Shown here one piece after another: positions 1 to 13,435 of a stretch of 64,000 nt of DNA (its first letter is position 1; every line of letters starts with the position of its first letter). The notes beneath the pieces are model-generated. The model was given only the letters and a program-made list of their open reading frames with translations. It did no database searches and was not told the origin of the DNA. The position numbers and the translations under genes are program-made. This DNA comes from Micromonospora terminaliae. Lineage in GTDB: Bacteria; Actinomycetota; Actinomycetes; Mycobacteriales; Micromonosporaceae. Location: the NCBI RefSeq assembly GCF_009671205.1, contig NZ_CP045309.1:6404001-6468000 (forward strand), given 5' to 3'.

Positions 1-613
1 AGTACATGGTGCCGGGCTCGGCGGGTGCCACGTCCCCGGCGGATGCCACGTCCTCCGCGACCAGCCCGCCGAAGCCGAGCACGCCGGCGTACTCGGGCCC
101 CGGTGCGCTCGGGTCGATCAGCGTGCGGACGGTGGAGCGGATGCCGTCGGCCCCGATCAGCACGTCCGCGTGCGCGGTGCTGCCGTCGGCGAAGACGGCG
201 GTGACCCCGTCACGACCCTCCTCGGCCCCGACGAGGCGCCGACCGTATTCGACCTTCACGCCCTCGGCGAGTGCCTCTGCGGTCAGCGCCCGGTACAGGT
301 CCGCGCGGGCCATCGCGTGGGTGGCGGGCAGCCCCGGGAAGCCGTGGAACTCGCTGAGGCGGTTTCCCGCGCCGTCGGCCATGACCACGCCGGGGACCGC
401 GTGTCCGGCCGCCCGGACCGCCTCCTCGGCCCCGACGATCCGCAGTGCCGCCAGGCCGTTCGGGGCGAGGGTCAGCATCGCGCCGACGCCGTCCGCCCCG
501 CCCGGGTGCGCCTCGTGCACGGTCGCCTCGATGCCCGCCCGGGCCAGCGCCATCGCCGTGACCGTGCCGCCGATGCCGCCGCCGATCACCACTGCCGTTC
601 GCGTCGCGCCCAT
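1..613 (-). CDS. FAD-dependent monooxygenase, C-terminus cut by the window edge
   Basis: This reads leftward off the window, so only about 204 N-terminal residues are visible. The N-terminus carries a Rossmann dinucleotide-binding motif, GGGIGG at residues 11-16 (GxGxxG), and further on the GADGIRSTVR stretch typical of the second FAD-contacting motif of PHBH-type aromatic hydroxylases. The family uses FAD and NAD(P)H to hydroxylate small aromatic substrates or antibiotics such as rifamycins and tetracyclines; the substrate cannot be told here. The ATG at 611-613 is the first good start. The gene is divergent from a PadR regulator whose operator-like repeats lie between them, so it is probably the regulated target. 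That link is inference. Confidence 0.85.
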   Translation of the reverse strand, partial: MGATRTAVVIGGGIGGTVTAMALARAGIEATVHEAHPGGADGVGAMLTLAPNGLAALRIVGAEEAVRAAGHAVPGVVMADGAGNRLSEFHGFPGLPATHAMARADLYRALTAEALAEGVKVEYGRRLVGAEEGRDGVTAVFADGSTAHADVLIGADGIRSTVRTLIDPSAPGPEYAGVLGFGGLVAEDVASAGDVAPAEPGTMY

Positions 614-639
614 CTGCCGCTCCCTTCGATCGAGTAACT

Positions 640-680
640 CTGAGAATAGTCTCAGCGAAACTAGTCCACGTCAACTAGTT
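640..680. promoter_or_regulatory. Operator-like region between FAD monooxygenase and padR
   Basis: Two kinds of dyad symmetry lie in the 90-bp divergent spacer. CTGAGA-ATAG-TCTCAG is a perfect 6-bp inverted repeat at 640-655. ACTAGT occurs twice, at 659-664 and 674-679, the second within the palindrome AACTAGTT (673-680). PadR proteins bind as dimers to such short dyads, usually next to their own promoter. The A/T content is markedly higher than in the flanking genes. No site has been tested; assignment to the adjacent PadR is inference. Confidence 0.5.
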
Positions 681-703
681 CCGTTGGCTCTAGGATCACC
701 GGC

Positions 704-1291
704 ATGGACACCGCTGCCCGGAGCTCGCCGCTCGCCCTGACCGTGCTGGCCCTGCTGCACCACGAGCCGCTGCACCCGTACGGGGTGCAGCGGCTCATCA
801 AGCAGTGGGGCAAGGACCAGGTGGTCAACGTGGGGCAGCGGGCGAGCCTCTACCGGACCATCGAGCGGCTGCACGCCGACGGCCTCATCGCGGTGCGGGA
901 GACGGGGCGGGACCAGGCCTACCCCGAACGCACCGTCTACGAGTTGACCGACGCCGGGCGGCGGGTCGCCCGTACGTGGCTGAGAGCGATGCTGGTCGAG
1001 CCCAAGCAGGAGTTCCCGCAGTTCCCGGCGGCCCTGTCACACCTCGCGATGATCAGCCCGGCGGAGGCGGCGGAGCTGCTGGAGCGGCGTGCCGAACGGA
1101 TTGGGCAGGCCCGGCAGGAGCGGGCCGCCGCGCTGGCGGCCCACGCCGACCTGCCCCGGGTCTTCCACCTCGAGGACGAGCACCTGGACGCGGTGACCGC
1201 CGCCGAGGAACGGTGGTTGCGCTCGGTCGTCGAGGACCTGCGCAGCGGCCGGCTCACCTGGTCGGCGCCCGCCGGTGCCGATCCGGCCTGA
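704..1291 (+). CDS. PadR family transcriptional regulator
   Basis: A 195-residue protein with an N-terminal winged helix-turn-helix at about residues 9-80, including the family-typical stretches LHPYGVQRLI and ASLYRTIERLHADGLI, followed by a helical C-terminal half as in the longer PadR subfamily with a Vir-like dimerisation domain. PadR proteins are mostly repressors that respond to toxic small molecules and control a neighbouring gene. Here the divergent neighbour is an FAD monooxygenase, which fits a detoxification switch. The ATG at 704 follows the operator-like spacer. The ligand is unknown. Confidence 0.9.
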   Translation: MDTAARSSPLALTVLALLHHEPLHPYGVQRLIKQWGKDQVVNVGQRASLYRTIERLHADGLIAVRETGRDQAYPERTVYELTDAGRRVARTWLRAMLVEPKQEFPQFPAALSHLAMISPAEAAELLERRAERIGQARQERAAALAAHADLPRVFHLEDEHLDAVTAAEERWLRSVVEDLRSGRLTWSAPAGADPA

Positions 1292-1333
1292 CCGCGTGAG
1301 GGCGGCCGGAGCCGCGGGACCCGAACGGCCGGG

Positions 1334-2245
1334 TCAGCCGGCGACGACGGCGAAGGCGCGGACCGTGAAGGTGCCCATGCCGGCTACTCGGGGTGGGGCG
1401 GCTGTGAAGCGGAAACCCTCCGGGGGCAGGGCGGACAGGTTGGTCAGGTGCTCCGCGATCGGGATGCCGGCGGCGAGGAGGGCGCTGTGCGCCGGTCGCT
1501 CCCCGGCCGCCGCCGGGGTCATGTCGTCGATGTTGACCGAGTCGATCCCGACCAGCGCCGCCCCCGCCTCGACCAGCCAGTCCGCGCCGTCGCCGGTCAG
1601 GTAGGGCGCCTCCGGGCCGGCGTACCGGTCGGTGCCGAAGTGGGTGTCCCAGCCGGTGTGCAGCAGCACCGCCCGGCCGGCCACCTCGTAGGGAGCGAGC
1701 AGCAGCCGGTCCACCGCCCGCGTGCCGGCCGGCACGCGCACCACCAGGCCGGGCAGGTCGGCGAGGCGGTCCAGCGGTACGCTGGTCAGGTCCGGGCCGT
1801 CCGCCCACCGGTGCGAGGGCGCGTCCACGTAGGTGCCGGTGTTGGCGATCATGTCGATCCGGGCCACGTGGAACTCGACGCCCGGCGCGTACCGCTCCCG
1901 GGACGCCTCGCGGGTCAGCCAGTCGGTGATGCGGGGTGGCTGCCAGCCGGGCAGGGTGACCATGCCGTCGGTGATCACGTGGCTCAGCTCGACCAGCCGC
2001 CGCCCGCCGGGTGCCGGCGCGGCCACCCCGCGACCGCCCTTGTGCGGCTCCTCCACCACGGTCCGGTTGGTGATCCGCACCTCGCCGACCATCAGCAGCC
2101 CGAGGTGCCGGACGAGGAGCGCGGCCAGCTCGCCGTCGGTGACCTCCGGGCCTGGGATGTCCAGCCGGAAGCCGTCGGTCCGCAGCCCGCCACCGTTCGC
2201 GAAGATCACCTCGGCGTCGAACACCGCCCGGTACTCACCCGTCAT
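1334..2245 (-). CDS. Cyclase family protein (kynurenine formamidase-like fold)
   Basis: 303 residues. About 75 N-terminal residues form a separate small region, and the rest is a cyclase/formamidase-like domain. The signature normally reads HxGTHxDxPxH, where histidines and aspartate bind metal. Here residues 135-145 read NTGTYVDAPSH, so the first two histidines are Asn and Tyr while the Asp and last His remain. I believe this variant recurs in actinobacterial homologues, so the metal site may be remodelled rather than dead. The reaction (hydrolysis of an amide or lactone) is not predictable. ATG at 2243-2245. The gene is divergent from mfd, with a 166-bp spacer. Confidence 0.8.
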   Translation of the reverse strand: MTGEYRAVFDAEVIFANGGGLRTDGFRLDIPGPEVTDGELAALLVRHLGLLMVGEVRITNRTVVEEPHKGGRGVAAPAPGGRRLVELSHVITDGMVTLPGWQPPRITDWLTREASRERYAPGVEFHVARIDMIANTGTYVDAPSHRWADGPDLTSVPLDRLADLPGLVVRVPAGTRAVDRLLLAPYEVAGRAVLLHTGWDTHFGTDRYAGPEAPYLTGDGADWLVEAGAALVGIDSVNIDDMTPAAAGERPAHSALLAAGIPIAEHLTNLSALPPEGFRFTAAPPRVAGMGTFTVRAFAVVAG

Positions 2246-2411
2246 GCGCCCCACCGCATCACGGCGGTCGCGACCCGTCAAGATCCATCTCACGGCCCGT
2301 GGCTGAGGCCCGGAATGTCCGGGGCGCGGGATAGTCTCGAACGGTGCCACCCCCCGTCCGTGCCGGACGCGGGGTCGTCGTCGTGCGCCGACCTCCTGGA
2401 AGTGATCGCAG

Positions 2412-6056
<3,645 letters not shown>

Positions 6057-6103
6057 GGTGGGCGGCGTCACAGCCGGGTACGGGCCGTGAGAGAGTGACC
6101 GGC

Positions 6104-6853
6104 ATGCGTGCTCGCCGTCTTGTCGCCGTCGCCAGCGTGGCGGTCGGCCTCGTCACCCTCACCGGTTGCCGTACCGAGCCCGGAGTCGCCGCCTACATCG
6201 GTGACCACCGGGTCACCGAGGACCAGGTCACCTCGATCCTCGACGAGATCCGGGACGGGCTCTCCGCCTCGCCGGCCACGGCCGGGCAGGCCGGCGCCCT
6301 GCTGCCGGGCCGGGACCAGGTGGTGGCCACCCTGGTGCTGCGGGACGTCTGCCGGGACCTCTCGGCCGACAAGGGTTACCAGCCGCGGGGCCAGGTCAGC
6401 GCGGCGCAGGTCGCCCAGCAGACCGGCATGCCGGCCGACGCCGTCTACCCGCAGCGGGTGGCCGAGTTCTACACCTGCCTGTCCGGTGTGCCGGCCGGGG
6501 AGCAGGCCGCCCCCACCAAGGAGGAGTTGGCCGCGGTGATCGCGGCCGGCCGCTCCACCGGCGACATCCCGGCCACCGTCACCGACGAGGAGGCCGCGAC
6601 TCAGCTCGACGGCGACCAGCTCCGGTCCGCGCTGGCCACCCGCAAGGTGCTCGCCGACGCCATCGGCAGCTACGACGTGTCGGTGAACCCGCGCTACCGT
6701 CCGCTGCTCTTCCCGCTGCTCAGCTTCAAGGGCGGCCCGGCGGTCTCCGTGCCGCTGGGCGAGGCCGGCTCCGCGGTCACCGAGATCTCGACCCCGGAGC
6801 CCGAGCCGACCGAGCCGGGCTCGGCGGAGCCGAGCGCGTCGGTGGCGCCCTGA
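6104..6853 (+). CDS. Lipoprotein with SurA N-terminal-like domain
   Basis: 249 residues. The ATG at 6104 gives a clean lipoprotein signal: MRARR, a hydrophobic stretch, then the lipobox LTGC, with the lipidated cysteine near residue 21. The mature part resembles the SurA_N/peptidyl-prolyl isomerase-associated chaperone domain (YIGDHRVTEDQVTSILDEI), without an obvious parvulin catalytic domain. A Pro/Glu/Ser-rich tail ends the protein. It starts 47 bp after mfd and ends 2 bp before mazG, so it probably belongs to the same operon. A role as an extracytoplasmic chaperone is family-based inference. Confidence 0.8.
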   Translation: MRARRLVAVASVAVGLVTLTGCRTEPGVAAYIGDHRVTEDQVTSILDEIRDGLSASPATAGQAGALLPGRDQVVATLVLRDVCRDLSADKGYQPRGQVSAAQVAQQTGMPADAVYPQRVAEFYTCLSGVPAGEQAAPTKEELAAVIAAGRSTGDIPATVTDEEAATQLDGDQLRSALATRKVLADAIGSYDVSVNPRYRPLLFPLLSFKGGPAVSVPLGEAGSAVTEISTPEPEPTEPGSAEPSASVAP

Positions 6854-6855
6854 GC

Positions 6856-7839
6856 ATGACCGCGCGCATCGTCCTGCTGGTCACGTCGCCGCGGCTGCCG
6901 GCCGGCCTGCTGACCGCGCCCGCCTGGGACGCCGTCCGTTCCGCGCCGGTGCTGGCCGCTGCCGAGAGCGAGCTGGCCCGGGCGGTCCGGTCGACGGGCG
7001 CCGAGGTCACGGTGGTTACCGAGGGCGCCACGCAGGCGCTGCTCGACGCGGCGGCCGCGCACGGCAGCGCGGTGTGGCTGGCCGGCCCGGCCGGCGACGA
7101 GGCGCTCGCCCGCGAGCTGGGGTTGCGGCTGGCCCGCCAGCCGGGCCTCGCCGAGCTGGAGCTGATGTACGGCTCGTGGGACCCGCCGGGGGCCCGGCTG
7201 CTCGACGCCGTCGAGGTGATGGACCGGCTCGCCTCGCCCGGCGGGGACCCGTGGAAGCGGGCGCAGACCCACCGCAGTCTGGCCGGCTTCCTGCTCGAGG
7301 AGTGCTACGAGGCGTACGACGCGATCAGCGCCGACGACACCGACGCGCTCCGCGAGGAGCTGGGCGACGTGCTGCTCCAGGTGCTGCTGCACGCCCGGCT
7401 GGCCGAGGACCTGCCGGAGGGGAAGCGCTGGACGGTCGACGACGTGGCCGGCGGCCTGGTCGACAAGATGGTCCGCCGCAACCCGCACGTCTTCTCGGGT
7501 GAGCAGGCCGGCACCATCGAGGAGATCGAGGCGAACTGGGAGCGGATCAAGCGGGCCGAGAAGACCCGCGAGTCGGTGCTGGACGGGATCGCCCTGAGCC
7601 AGCCCGCGCTCGCCCTGGCCGCGAAGATCCTGGACCGCGCCGGCCGGATCGGCCTGGCCGTCCCGCCGCCGCTGGCGGAGTCGCAGGTCGATCCCGAGGC
7701 GCGTCTCGGCGCCGGCCTCCTCGCCACGGTGGCCGCCGCGAGACAGGCCGGCATCGACCCCGAGGCCGCCCTCCGCCGCGCCACCCTGGCGTACGCCGAC
7801 GCCGTCCGCGCCGCCGAACGCGCCGCCGAGTCGAGCTGA
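6856..7839 (+). CDS. mazG: Nucleoside triphosphate pyrophosphohydrolase, MazG family
   Basis: 327 residues. MazG hydrolyses non-canonical and damaged (d)NTPs to monophosphates, cleaning the nucleotide pool. The catalytic metal-binding helices are intact: EECYE at 148-152 and EELGD at 167-171 make the ExxE...ExxD pattern. Residues 1-110 form an actinobacterial N-terminal extension of the kind seen in Mtb MazG (Rv1021). GDPWKRAQTHRSL (130-142) is the usual lead-in to the core. The stop codon TGA at 7837-7839 is also the first three bases of a perfect hairpin repeat. Confidence 0.95.
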   Translation: MTARIVLLVTSPRLPAGLLTAPAWDAVRSAPVLAAAESELARAVRSTGAEVTVVTEGATQALLDAAAAHGSAVWLAGPAGDEALARELGLRLARQPGLAELELMYGSWDPPGARLLDAVEVMDRLASPGGDPWKRAQTHRSLAGFLLEECYEAYDAISADDTDALREELGDVLLQVLLHARLAEDLPEGKRWTVDDVAGGLVDKMVRRNPHVFSGEQAGTIEEIEANWERIKRAEKTRESVLDGIALSQPALALAAKILDRAGRIGLAVPPPLAESQVDPEARLGAGLLATVAAARQAGIDPEAALRRATLAYADAVRAAERAAESS

Positions 7840-7892
7840 TCAAGAAGTTTGCGTCAGCCGGAGCGGTTTTCTCGACGCAAACTTCTTGATCA
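7837..7892. repeat. Perfect intergenic inverted repeat abutting the mazG stop
   Basis: The arms TGATCAAGAAGTTTGCGTC (7837-7855) and GACGCAAACTTCTTGATCA (7874-7892) are 19-bp perfect complements around an 18-bp loop. The left arm starts exactly on the mazG stop codon. It is more A/T-rich than its surroundings, which suggests a mobile or selected repeat rather than random sequence. It could also terminate mazG transcription. I associate this motif with many intergenic copies in Micromonospora genomes; that is a memory, not a search result. Confidence 0.85.
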
Positions 7893-7935
7893 ACGCAGGC
7901 AGCGGCCGTCGGTGGTGCTCGGTAGGGTTTCCGGC

Positions 7936-9555
7936 ATGGAGCCGTTTGTGCCGCTCGCTGAGCGGATCGTCGAGGCGTTGCTGGAGAGCCGGCCCGGGCT
8001 GGCCACGTCGGCCGGGGACCACCGGTACGACGACCGGCTGCCCGACCTCTCCGCGGACGCACTCGCCGCCGACCAGGCGATGCTCAAGGACGCGGCCGAT
8101 GCGCTCTCCGAGATCGACCCGGACTCGCTCGACCTCGAGGAACGCGTCGACCACGCGCTGCTCAGCAGCATGGTCGACCGGGGGCTGTTCGAGGCCACCG
8201 AGATCCGCAGCCACGAGTGGGACCCGCTGCGGCACAACCCGGGCCCGCTGCTGCACGCCCTCATGGCCCGCCCGTACGCGCCGGTCGAGGAACGGCTGAC
8301 GCACCTGGCCGGGCGGCTGGCGGCCGTACCCGACGCCCTGGCGACCGCGCGCGCGACGCTGCGCGACATGCCGCGGATCCACGCCGAGACGGCGGTGGGG
8401 CAGTTCACCGGCACGGCGGCGCTGATCCGCGACGAGGTGCCCGGGCTGCTCGCCGAGGCGCCCGCGCTGCTCGACCGGGTCGAGCCGGCCGCCACCGCGG
8501 CCATCGCGGCGCTGGAGGAGTTCGTGGCCTGGCTGCGCACCGGCCTGGCCGCCGACGCCGGACCGGGGCGCGACCCCCGGCTGGGCCGGCGCCGCTGGGA
8601 GGCGCGGCTCTGGCACACCCTCGACACCGAGCTGGGCGCCGCCGAGGTCCAGCGCCGCGCGTGGGCCAACCTCGACCGCGTCACCGACGAGATCCGCGCG
8701 GCGGCCGTCGAGCTGGTCGGCGGCCCGGCCGACGACGAGACCGTACGCCGGGCGCTGGACCTGCTCGCCGCCGAGCACCCGGACGACGCCACCATCGTCG
8801 AGCTCGCCTCGGTCACGCTCGACGAGGCCAGCGACTTCGTGCGGGCCCACGACCTGGTGAGCCTCGTCGACGATCCGTGCGTCATCCAGGAGATGCCGGA
8901 GTTCGCCCGGGGCGTGGCGGTGGCCTACTGCGACTCGCCCGGCCCGCTGGAGACGGCCGACGTGCCGACCTTCTACTGCATCGCGCCCACCCCGGCGGAC
9001 TGGCCGGCGCACCGGGTCGAGTCGTTCTACCGGGAATACAACGACCACATGATCCGCAACCTGACCGTGCACGAGGCGATGCCCGGCCACTTCCTGCAGC
9101 TCGCCCACGCCCGCCGGTACGCCGGGCCGACCCGGGTCCGCGCGCTCACCGAGTCCGGCGTGTTCATCGAGGGCTGGGCCGTGTACACCGAGGAGCTGAT
9201 GGCCGGGCTGGGTTTCGGCGGCCTGCCGGTCCGGCTCCAGCAGCTCAAGATGCAGCTCCGGATGACCATCAACGCACTGCTCGACCAGCTCGTGCACTGC
9301 GAGGACCTGCCCGAGTCGGAGGCCATGGCGCTGATGACCGGGCGCGGTTTCCAGGAGGAGGGCGAGGCGGCCGGCAAGTGGCGGCGGGCGCTGCTCACCT
9401 CCACCCAGCTCTCCACCTACTTCGTCGGCTACAGCGAGGTGGCCGACATCGCCCGCGCCCGGCCGGCCGGGGTGTCCGTGCGCGACTGGCACGACGCCAT
9501 GCTGGCGCACGACTGCCCGCCGCCGCGGCACCTGCGGACCCTGCTGGGGATCTGA
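7936..9555 (+). CDS. DUF885 family metallopeptidase-like protein
   Basis: 539 residues from the ATG at 7936; a longer reading frame exists but would run through the upstream hairpin repeat. DUF885 proteins resemble thermolysin-type zinc peptidases in helical fold. The zinc motif HEAMPGH lies at 379-385 (HExxxGH) and the third-ligand region EGWAVYTEEL begins at residue 412. No signal peptide is visible, so it probably acts in the cytoplasm. Substrate and pathway are unknown. Its 3' end lies 2 bp from that of the convergent Nudix gene. Confidence 0.88.
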   Translation: MEPFVPLAERIVEALLESRPGLATSAGDHRYDDRLPDLSADALAADQAMLKDAADALSEIDPDSLDLEERVDHALLSSMVDRGLFEATEIRSHEWDPLRHNPGPLLHALMARPYAPVEERLTHLAGRLAAVPDALATARATLRDMPRIHAETAVGQFTGTAALIRDEVPGLLAEAPALLDRVEPAATAAIAALEEFVAWLRTGLAADAGPGRDPRLGRRRWEARLWHTLDTELGAAEVQRRAWANLDRVTDEIRAAAVELVGGPADDETVRRALDLLAAEHPDDATIVELASVTLDEASDFVRAHDLVSLVDDPCVIQEMPEFARGVAVAYCDSPGPLETADVPTFYCIAPTPADWPAHRVESFYREYNDHMIRNLTVHEAMPGHFLQLAHARRYAGPTRVRALTESGVFIEGWAVYTEELMAGLGFGGLPVRLQQLKMQLRMTINALLDQLVHCEDLPESEAMALMTGRGFQEEGEAAGKWRRALLTSTQLSTYFVGYSEVADIARARPAGVSVRDWHDAMLAHDCPPPRHLRTLLGI

Positions 9556-9557
9556 CC

Positions 9558-10478
9558 TCAGCGCGACGCGCGGGCGGCGACCGCGTCGACCAGCCAGCGC
9601 GACAGGGAGTACGCCGGGGGCAGCTCCGCCGGCAGCGTGTCCACCGGGAACCAGCGCGCCTCGGTCAGCTCCTTCGGGTCCACCACCGGCTCGGCCGCCG
9701 GGTCGGTGACGGTGGCCGTGAAGCCGGCGAGCAGGGTGCCCGGGCCGGACATCGCCCAGGGCTGGCTGTCCACGTAGGTGGGCCGCGCGATGGTCAGGCG
9801 GACCTCCTCGGCGACCTCCCGGTGGGCGGCCGCCTCCAGCGACTCGCCGGCCTCGACGAACCCGGCGACGAGCGCCCACAGCTCGGTCGGCCCGTAGGCG
9901 TGCCGGACCAGCAGCAGCTCCTCGGGGCCACCGGCCGGGCCGGGCCGGGTGATCGCCACCAGCACCGCGACGGACAGCGGCAGGAACGCGGTCAGCCCGC
10001 AGGCGGGGCAGCGTCGCGCCGTCTCGCCCGGCACGTCCGCCAGCTCGGCCCGGCACGCCCCGCACCACCGGTGCGTACGCCGCCAGGTGACCATGGCGAG
10101 CGCCCGTCCGGCCAGGTCCGCCTGCGCCGCGGGCAGCTCGGCGGCGAGGCCCCGCCAGCCGCGCCAGCGGCCGGGCAGCGCCTCGGGGTCGGCCGTGTCG
10201 GCCGCCCAGGCCGGCACCCCGCCCAGCGTGCCGACCGGCACCCAGTCCAGCCCGGCGGGCAGCTCGCCGATGCGGGGGAACCGCCCCTCCGGGCCGGTCA
10301 GCAGTTTGCGCCCGGCCACCGGCAGGGCCAGGTCGTCCGGGTGCGGCGGCCGGCCGTGGTCGGCGGCGGGAAGGAAGCCGGCCCGGCCGGCCGAGCTCCG
10401 GTCGGCGGCCGTCCCGCCCGTGTCGCCGGCCGCGCCGGCGTCGCGCGGCATGCGGGTTCCGGTGCCGCCGGGGCTCAC
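9558..10478 (-). CDS. nudC: NAD(+) diphosphatase-like Nudix hydrolase (NudC family)
   Basis: 306 residues from a GTG at 10478 that overlaps the stop of the upstream lipoprotein gene (GTGA). NudC cleaves NAD(H) to NMN(H) and AMP, and in some bacteria decaps NAD-capped RNA. A zinc ribbon has cysteines 139, 142, 157 and 160. The Nudix box spans 206-228 (Gx5Ex7REVxEE) and is complete except that the glycine after the EE pair is Arg227. The NADH-specific SQPWPFPxS motif is only partly kept: SQPW at 238-241 is followed by AMSGPG. An alternative ATG at 10449-10451 would drop nine residues. Confidence 0.85.
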   Translation of the reverse strand: MSPGGTGTRMPRDAGAAGDTGGTAADRSSAGRAGFLPAADHGRPPHPDDLALPVAGRKLLTGPEGRFPRIGELPAGLDWVPVGTLGGVPAWAADTADPEALPGRWRGWRGLAAELPAAQADLAGRALAMVTWRRTHRWCGACRAELADVPGETARRCPACGLTAFLPLSVAVLVAITRPGPAGGPEELLLVRHAYGPTELWALVAGFVEAGESLEAAAHREVAEEVRLTIARPTYVDSQPWAMSGPGTLLAGFTATVTDPAAEPVVDPKELTEARWFPVDTLPAELPPAYSLSRWLVDAVAARASR

Positions 10479-11170
10479 GACGTGGTGGGGCGGCGGTGGT
10501 CGACCACGCCTGCCCCGGACGGGACGTCGAAGGCCGCGGACTCGACCGTGTCGGTGTAGCGGCTCAGGGTGACCTCCGCCGGCTTGCCGTCGAGGGTCCC
10601 GGTGAAGCTGCCCAGCACGCCCTCGCTGGTCACGCAGGCGCCGAAGCGGTCACCGGCCCGGGTCACGTTCACGCAGGTGGCGTGGTGCCCGGCCAGGGTG
10701 GTGTCGCTCTGTTCGATGGTCGCCTCGGGGTCCAGCGCCGCATCGGTGAGCAGTCGGATCACCGCCGGCGGGGTGACCAGCCCGTGCTTGCGCGCCTCGC
10801 CGTAGACGATCACCGAGGGCCGGCCGGCGGTCAGCACCGGCGGCGACACCGTGCACGAGGTGCGCCCGGCCGCGCTGGTGCAGCGGGTCACCGCCTCCTG
10901 GGTCACCGTGATCTTGCCGTCCGGCCAGGTGTACGAGGAGCGCAGCGGTTCCGTCGTCTGCGCGATCGACGCCGTGCGCCCGCCGCTGAGCTGGTAGTCG
11001 GCGGCCCAGGTCCGCTCCAGCGCCCGGTCCATCCGGGAGGTCAGGTCGTTGACCAGATCGGCCCGGCCGAGGGCGACCCCGGTGTCGTCGAGGGCCTGGC
11101 AGCCGGTGACCGAGAGCGACGCGATGGCCGAGGCGGCGAGCACGCGGAGAGTCGTCGAGGCGGCGGGCAT
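10475..11170 (-). CDS. Putative lipoprotein of unknown function
   Basis: 231 residues from the ATG at 11168-11170. The N-terminus is a short lipoprotein signal ending in the lipobox VTGC, with the cysteine near residue 23. The mature protein has two more cysteine pairs (CTSAAGRTSC, and CVNVTRAGDRFGAC), which could form disulfides outside the membrane. I recognise no domain. Its stop overlaps the GTG start of the nudC-like gene by 4 bp, so the two are co-transcribed and probably translationally coupled. Confidence 0.75.
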   Translation of the reverse strand: MPAASTTLRVLAASAIASLSVTGCQALDDTGVALGRADLVNDLTSRMDRALERTWAADYQLSGGRTASIAQTTEPLRSSYTWPDGKITVTQEAVTRCTSAAGRTSCTVSPPVLTAGRPSVIVYGEARKHGLVTPPAVIRLLTDAALDPEATIEQSDTTLAGHHATCVNVTRAGDRFGACVTSEGVLGSFTGTLDGKPAEVTLSRYTDTVESAAFDVPSGAGVVDHRRPTTS

Positions 11171-11286
11171 GCCGCCCAGCCTTGTCGATCGACGCAACCT
11201 CTCGCAAACCCGTTGTCGGTTGAGGCCGGAGAATCCGGGAATGTCCGTGTCCGTGTCACCCACCGTCGTGGGCGGTATTCAGGTGA

Positions 11287-12750
<1,464 letters not shown>

Positions 12751-12779
12751 GCCGTGAGCTCCGGGGGAGGGGTGTGACG

Positions 12780-13412
12780 ATGCAGCAGCGCCGCACACCG
12801 GGTGGCCAGCGGCCCGCCCGTCGGCCGGGTCAGGCCGGCCGGCCGGGCGGGGCCCGGGTCCGGTCGTCGGTCCGGGACGCCGGCGTCCGCGCCGAGCCGC
12901 GTGCCGCCGGTCGGTCGCCCGGCGCCACCCGCGCCACCGAGGGGGTACGCTCCGCGAGCCGCCCCGCGGCGGCCCGGCGTACCGCGGCCGGTGGCACGGT
13001 CAAGCGGCTCACCGCACCCCAACCCCGGCGCTTCACCGGGCGCGCCACCGTGCTCTTCGCGGTGCTGATCGCGCTCGCCCTGGCCTACACCTATCCGGTC
13101 CGGGTCTACCTGGACCAGCAGGCCGACATCGAGCGCATGGAAGCGTCCCAGCAGCGGCAGCGCGAGCTGATCCAGGAGCTCTCCGCCGAGGCGGAGAAGT
13201 GGCACGACCCGGCGTACATCGAGACGCAGGCCCGGGAGCGGTTCTTCATGGGCCGGCCCGGCGAGACCCTGCTGGTGGTGCTCTCCGATCCGGAGGGGGC
13301 CGCCAAGGACGCCGGCAAGGGGAAGCCGGGGCCGCCGAAGCCGCCCGACCCCTGGTACGACACGCTGTGGTCGAGCGTGCAGGCGGCCAACGCCGAGCGC
13401 CCCGACAAGTGA
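12780..13412 (+). CDS. FtsB/DivIC-like septum formation initiator
   Basis: 210 residues from ATG 12780. The N-terminal 85 residues are basic and rich in Pro/Gly/Arg, followed by one transmembrane helix (about 89-107), a coiled coil (about 110-141) and the WHDPAYIETQARERF block (141-155) that marks the FtsB/DivIC family. This bitopic topology fits a divisome scaffold that joins FtsL and FtsQ at the septum. It lies 29 bp after eno, as in Mtb (Rv1023-Rv1024). A Lys/Pro-rich tail follows the domain. Confidence 0.9.
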   Translation: MQQRRTPGGQRPARRPGQAGRPGGARVRSSVRDAGVRAEPRAAGRSPGATRATEGVRSASRPAAARRTAAGGTVKRLTAPQPRRFTGRATVLFAVLIALALAYTYPVRVYLDQQADIERMEASQQRQRELIQELSAEAEKWHDPAYIETQARERFFMGRPGETLLVVLSDPEGAAKDAGKGKPGPPKPPDPWYDTLWSSVQAANAERPDK

Positions 13413-13435
13413 TCGACGAAACGAGAGAGGCACCG

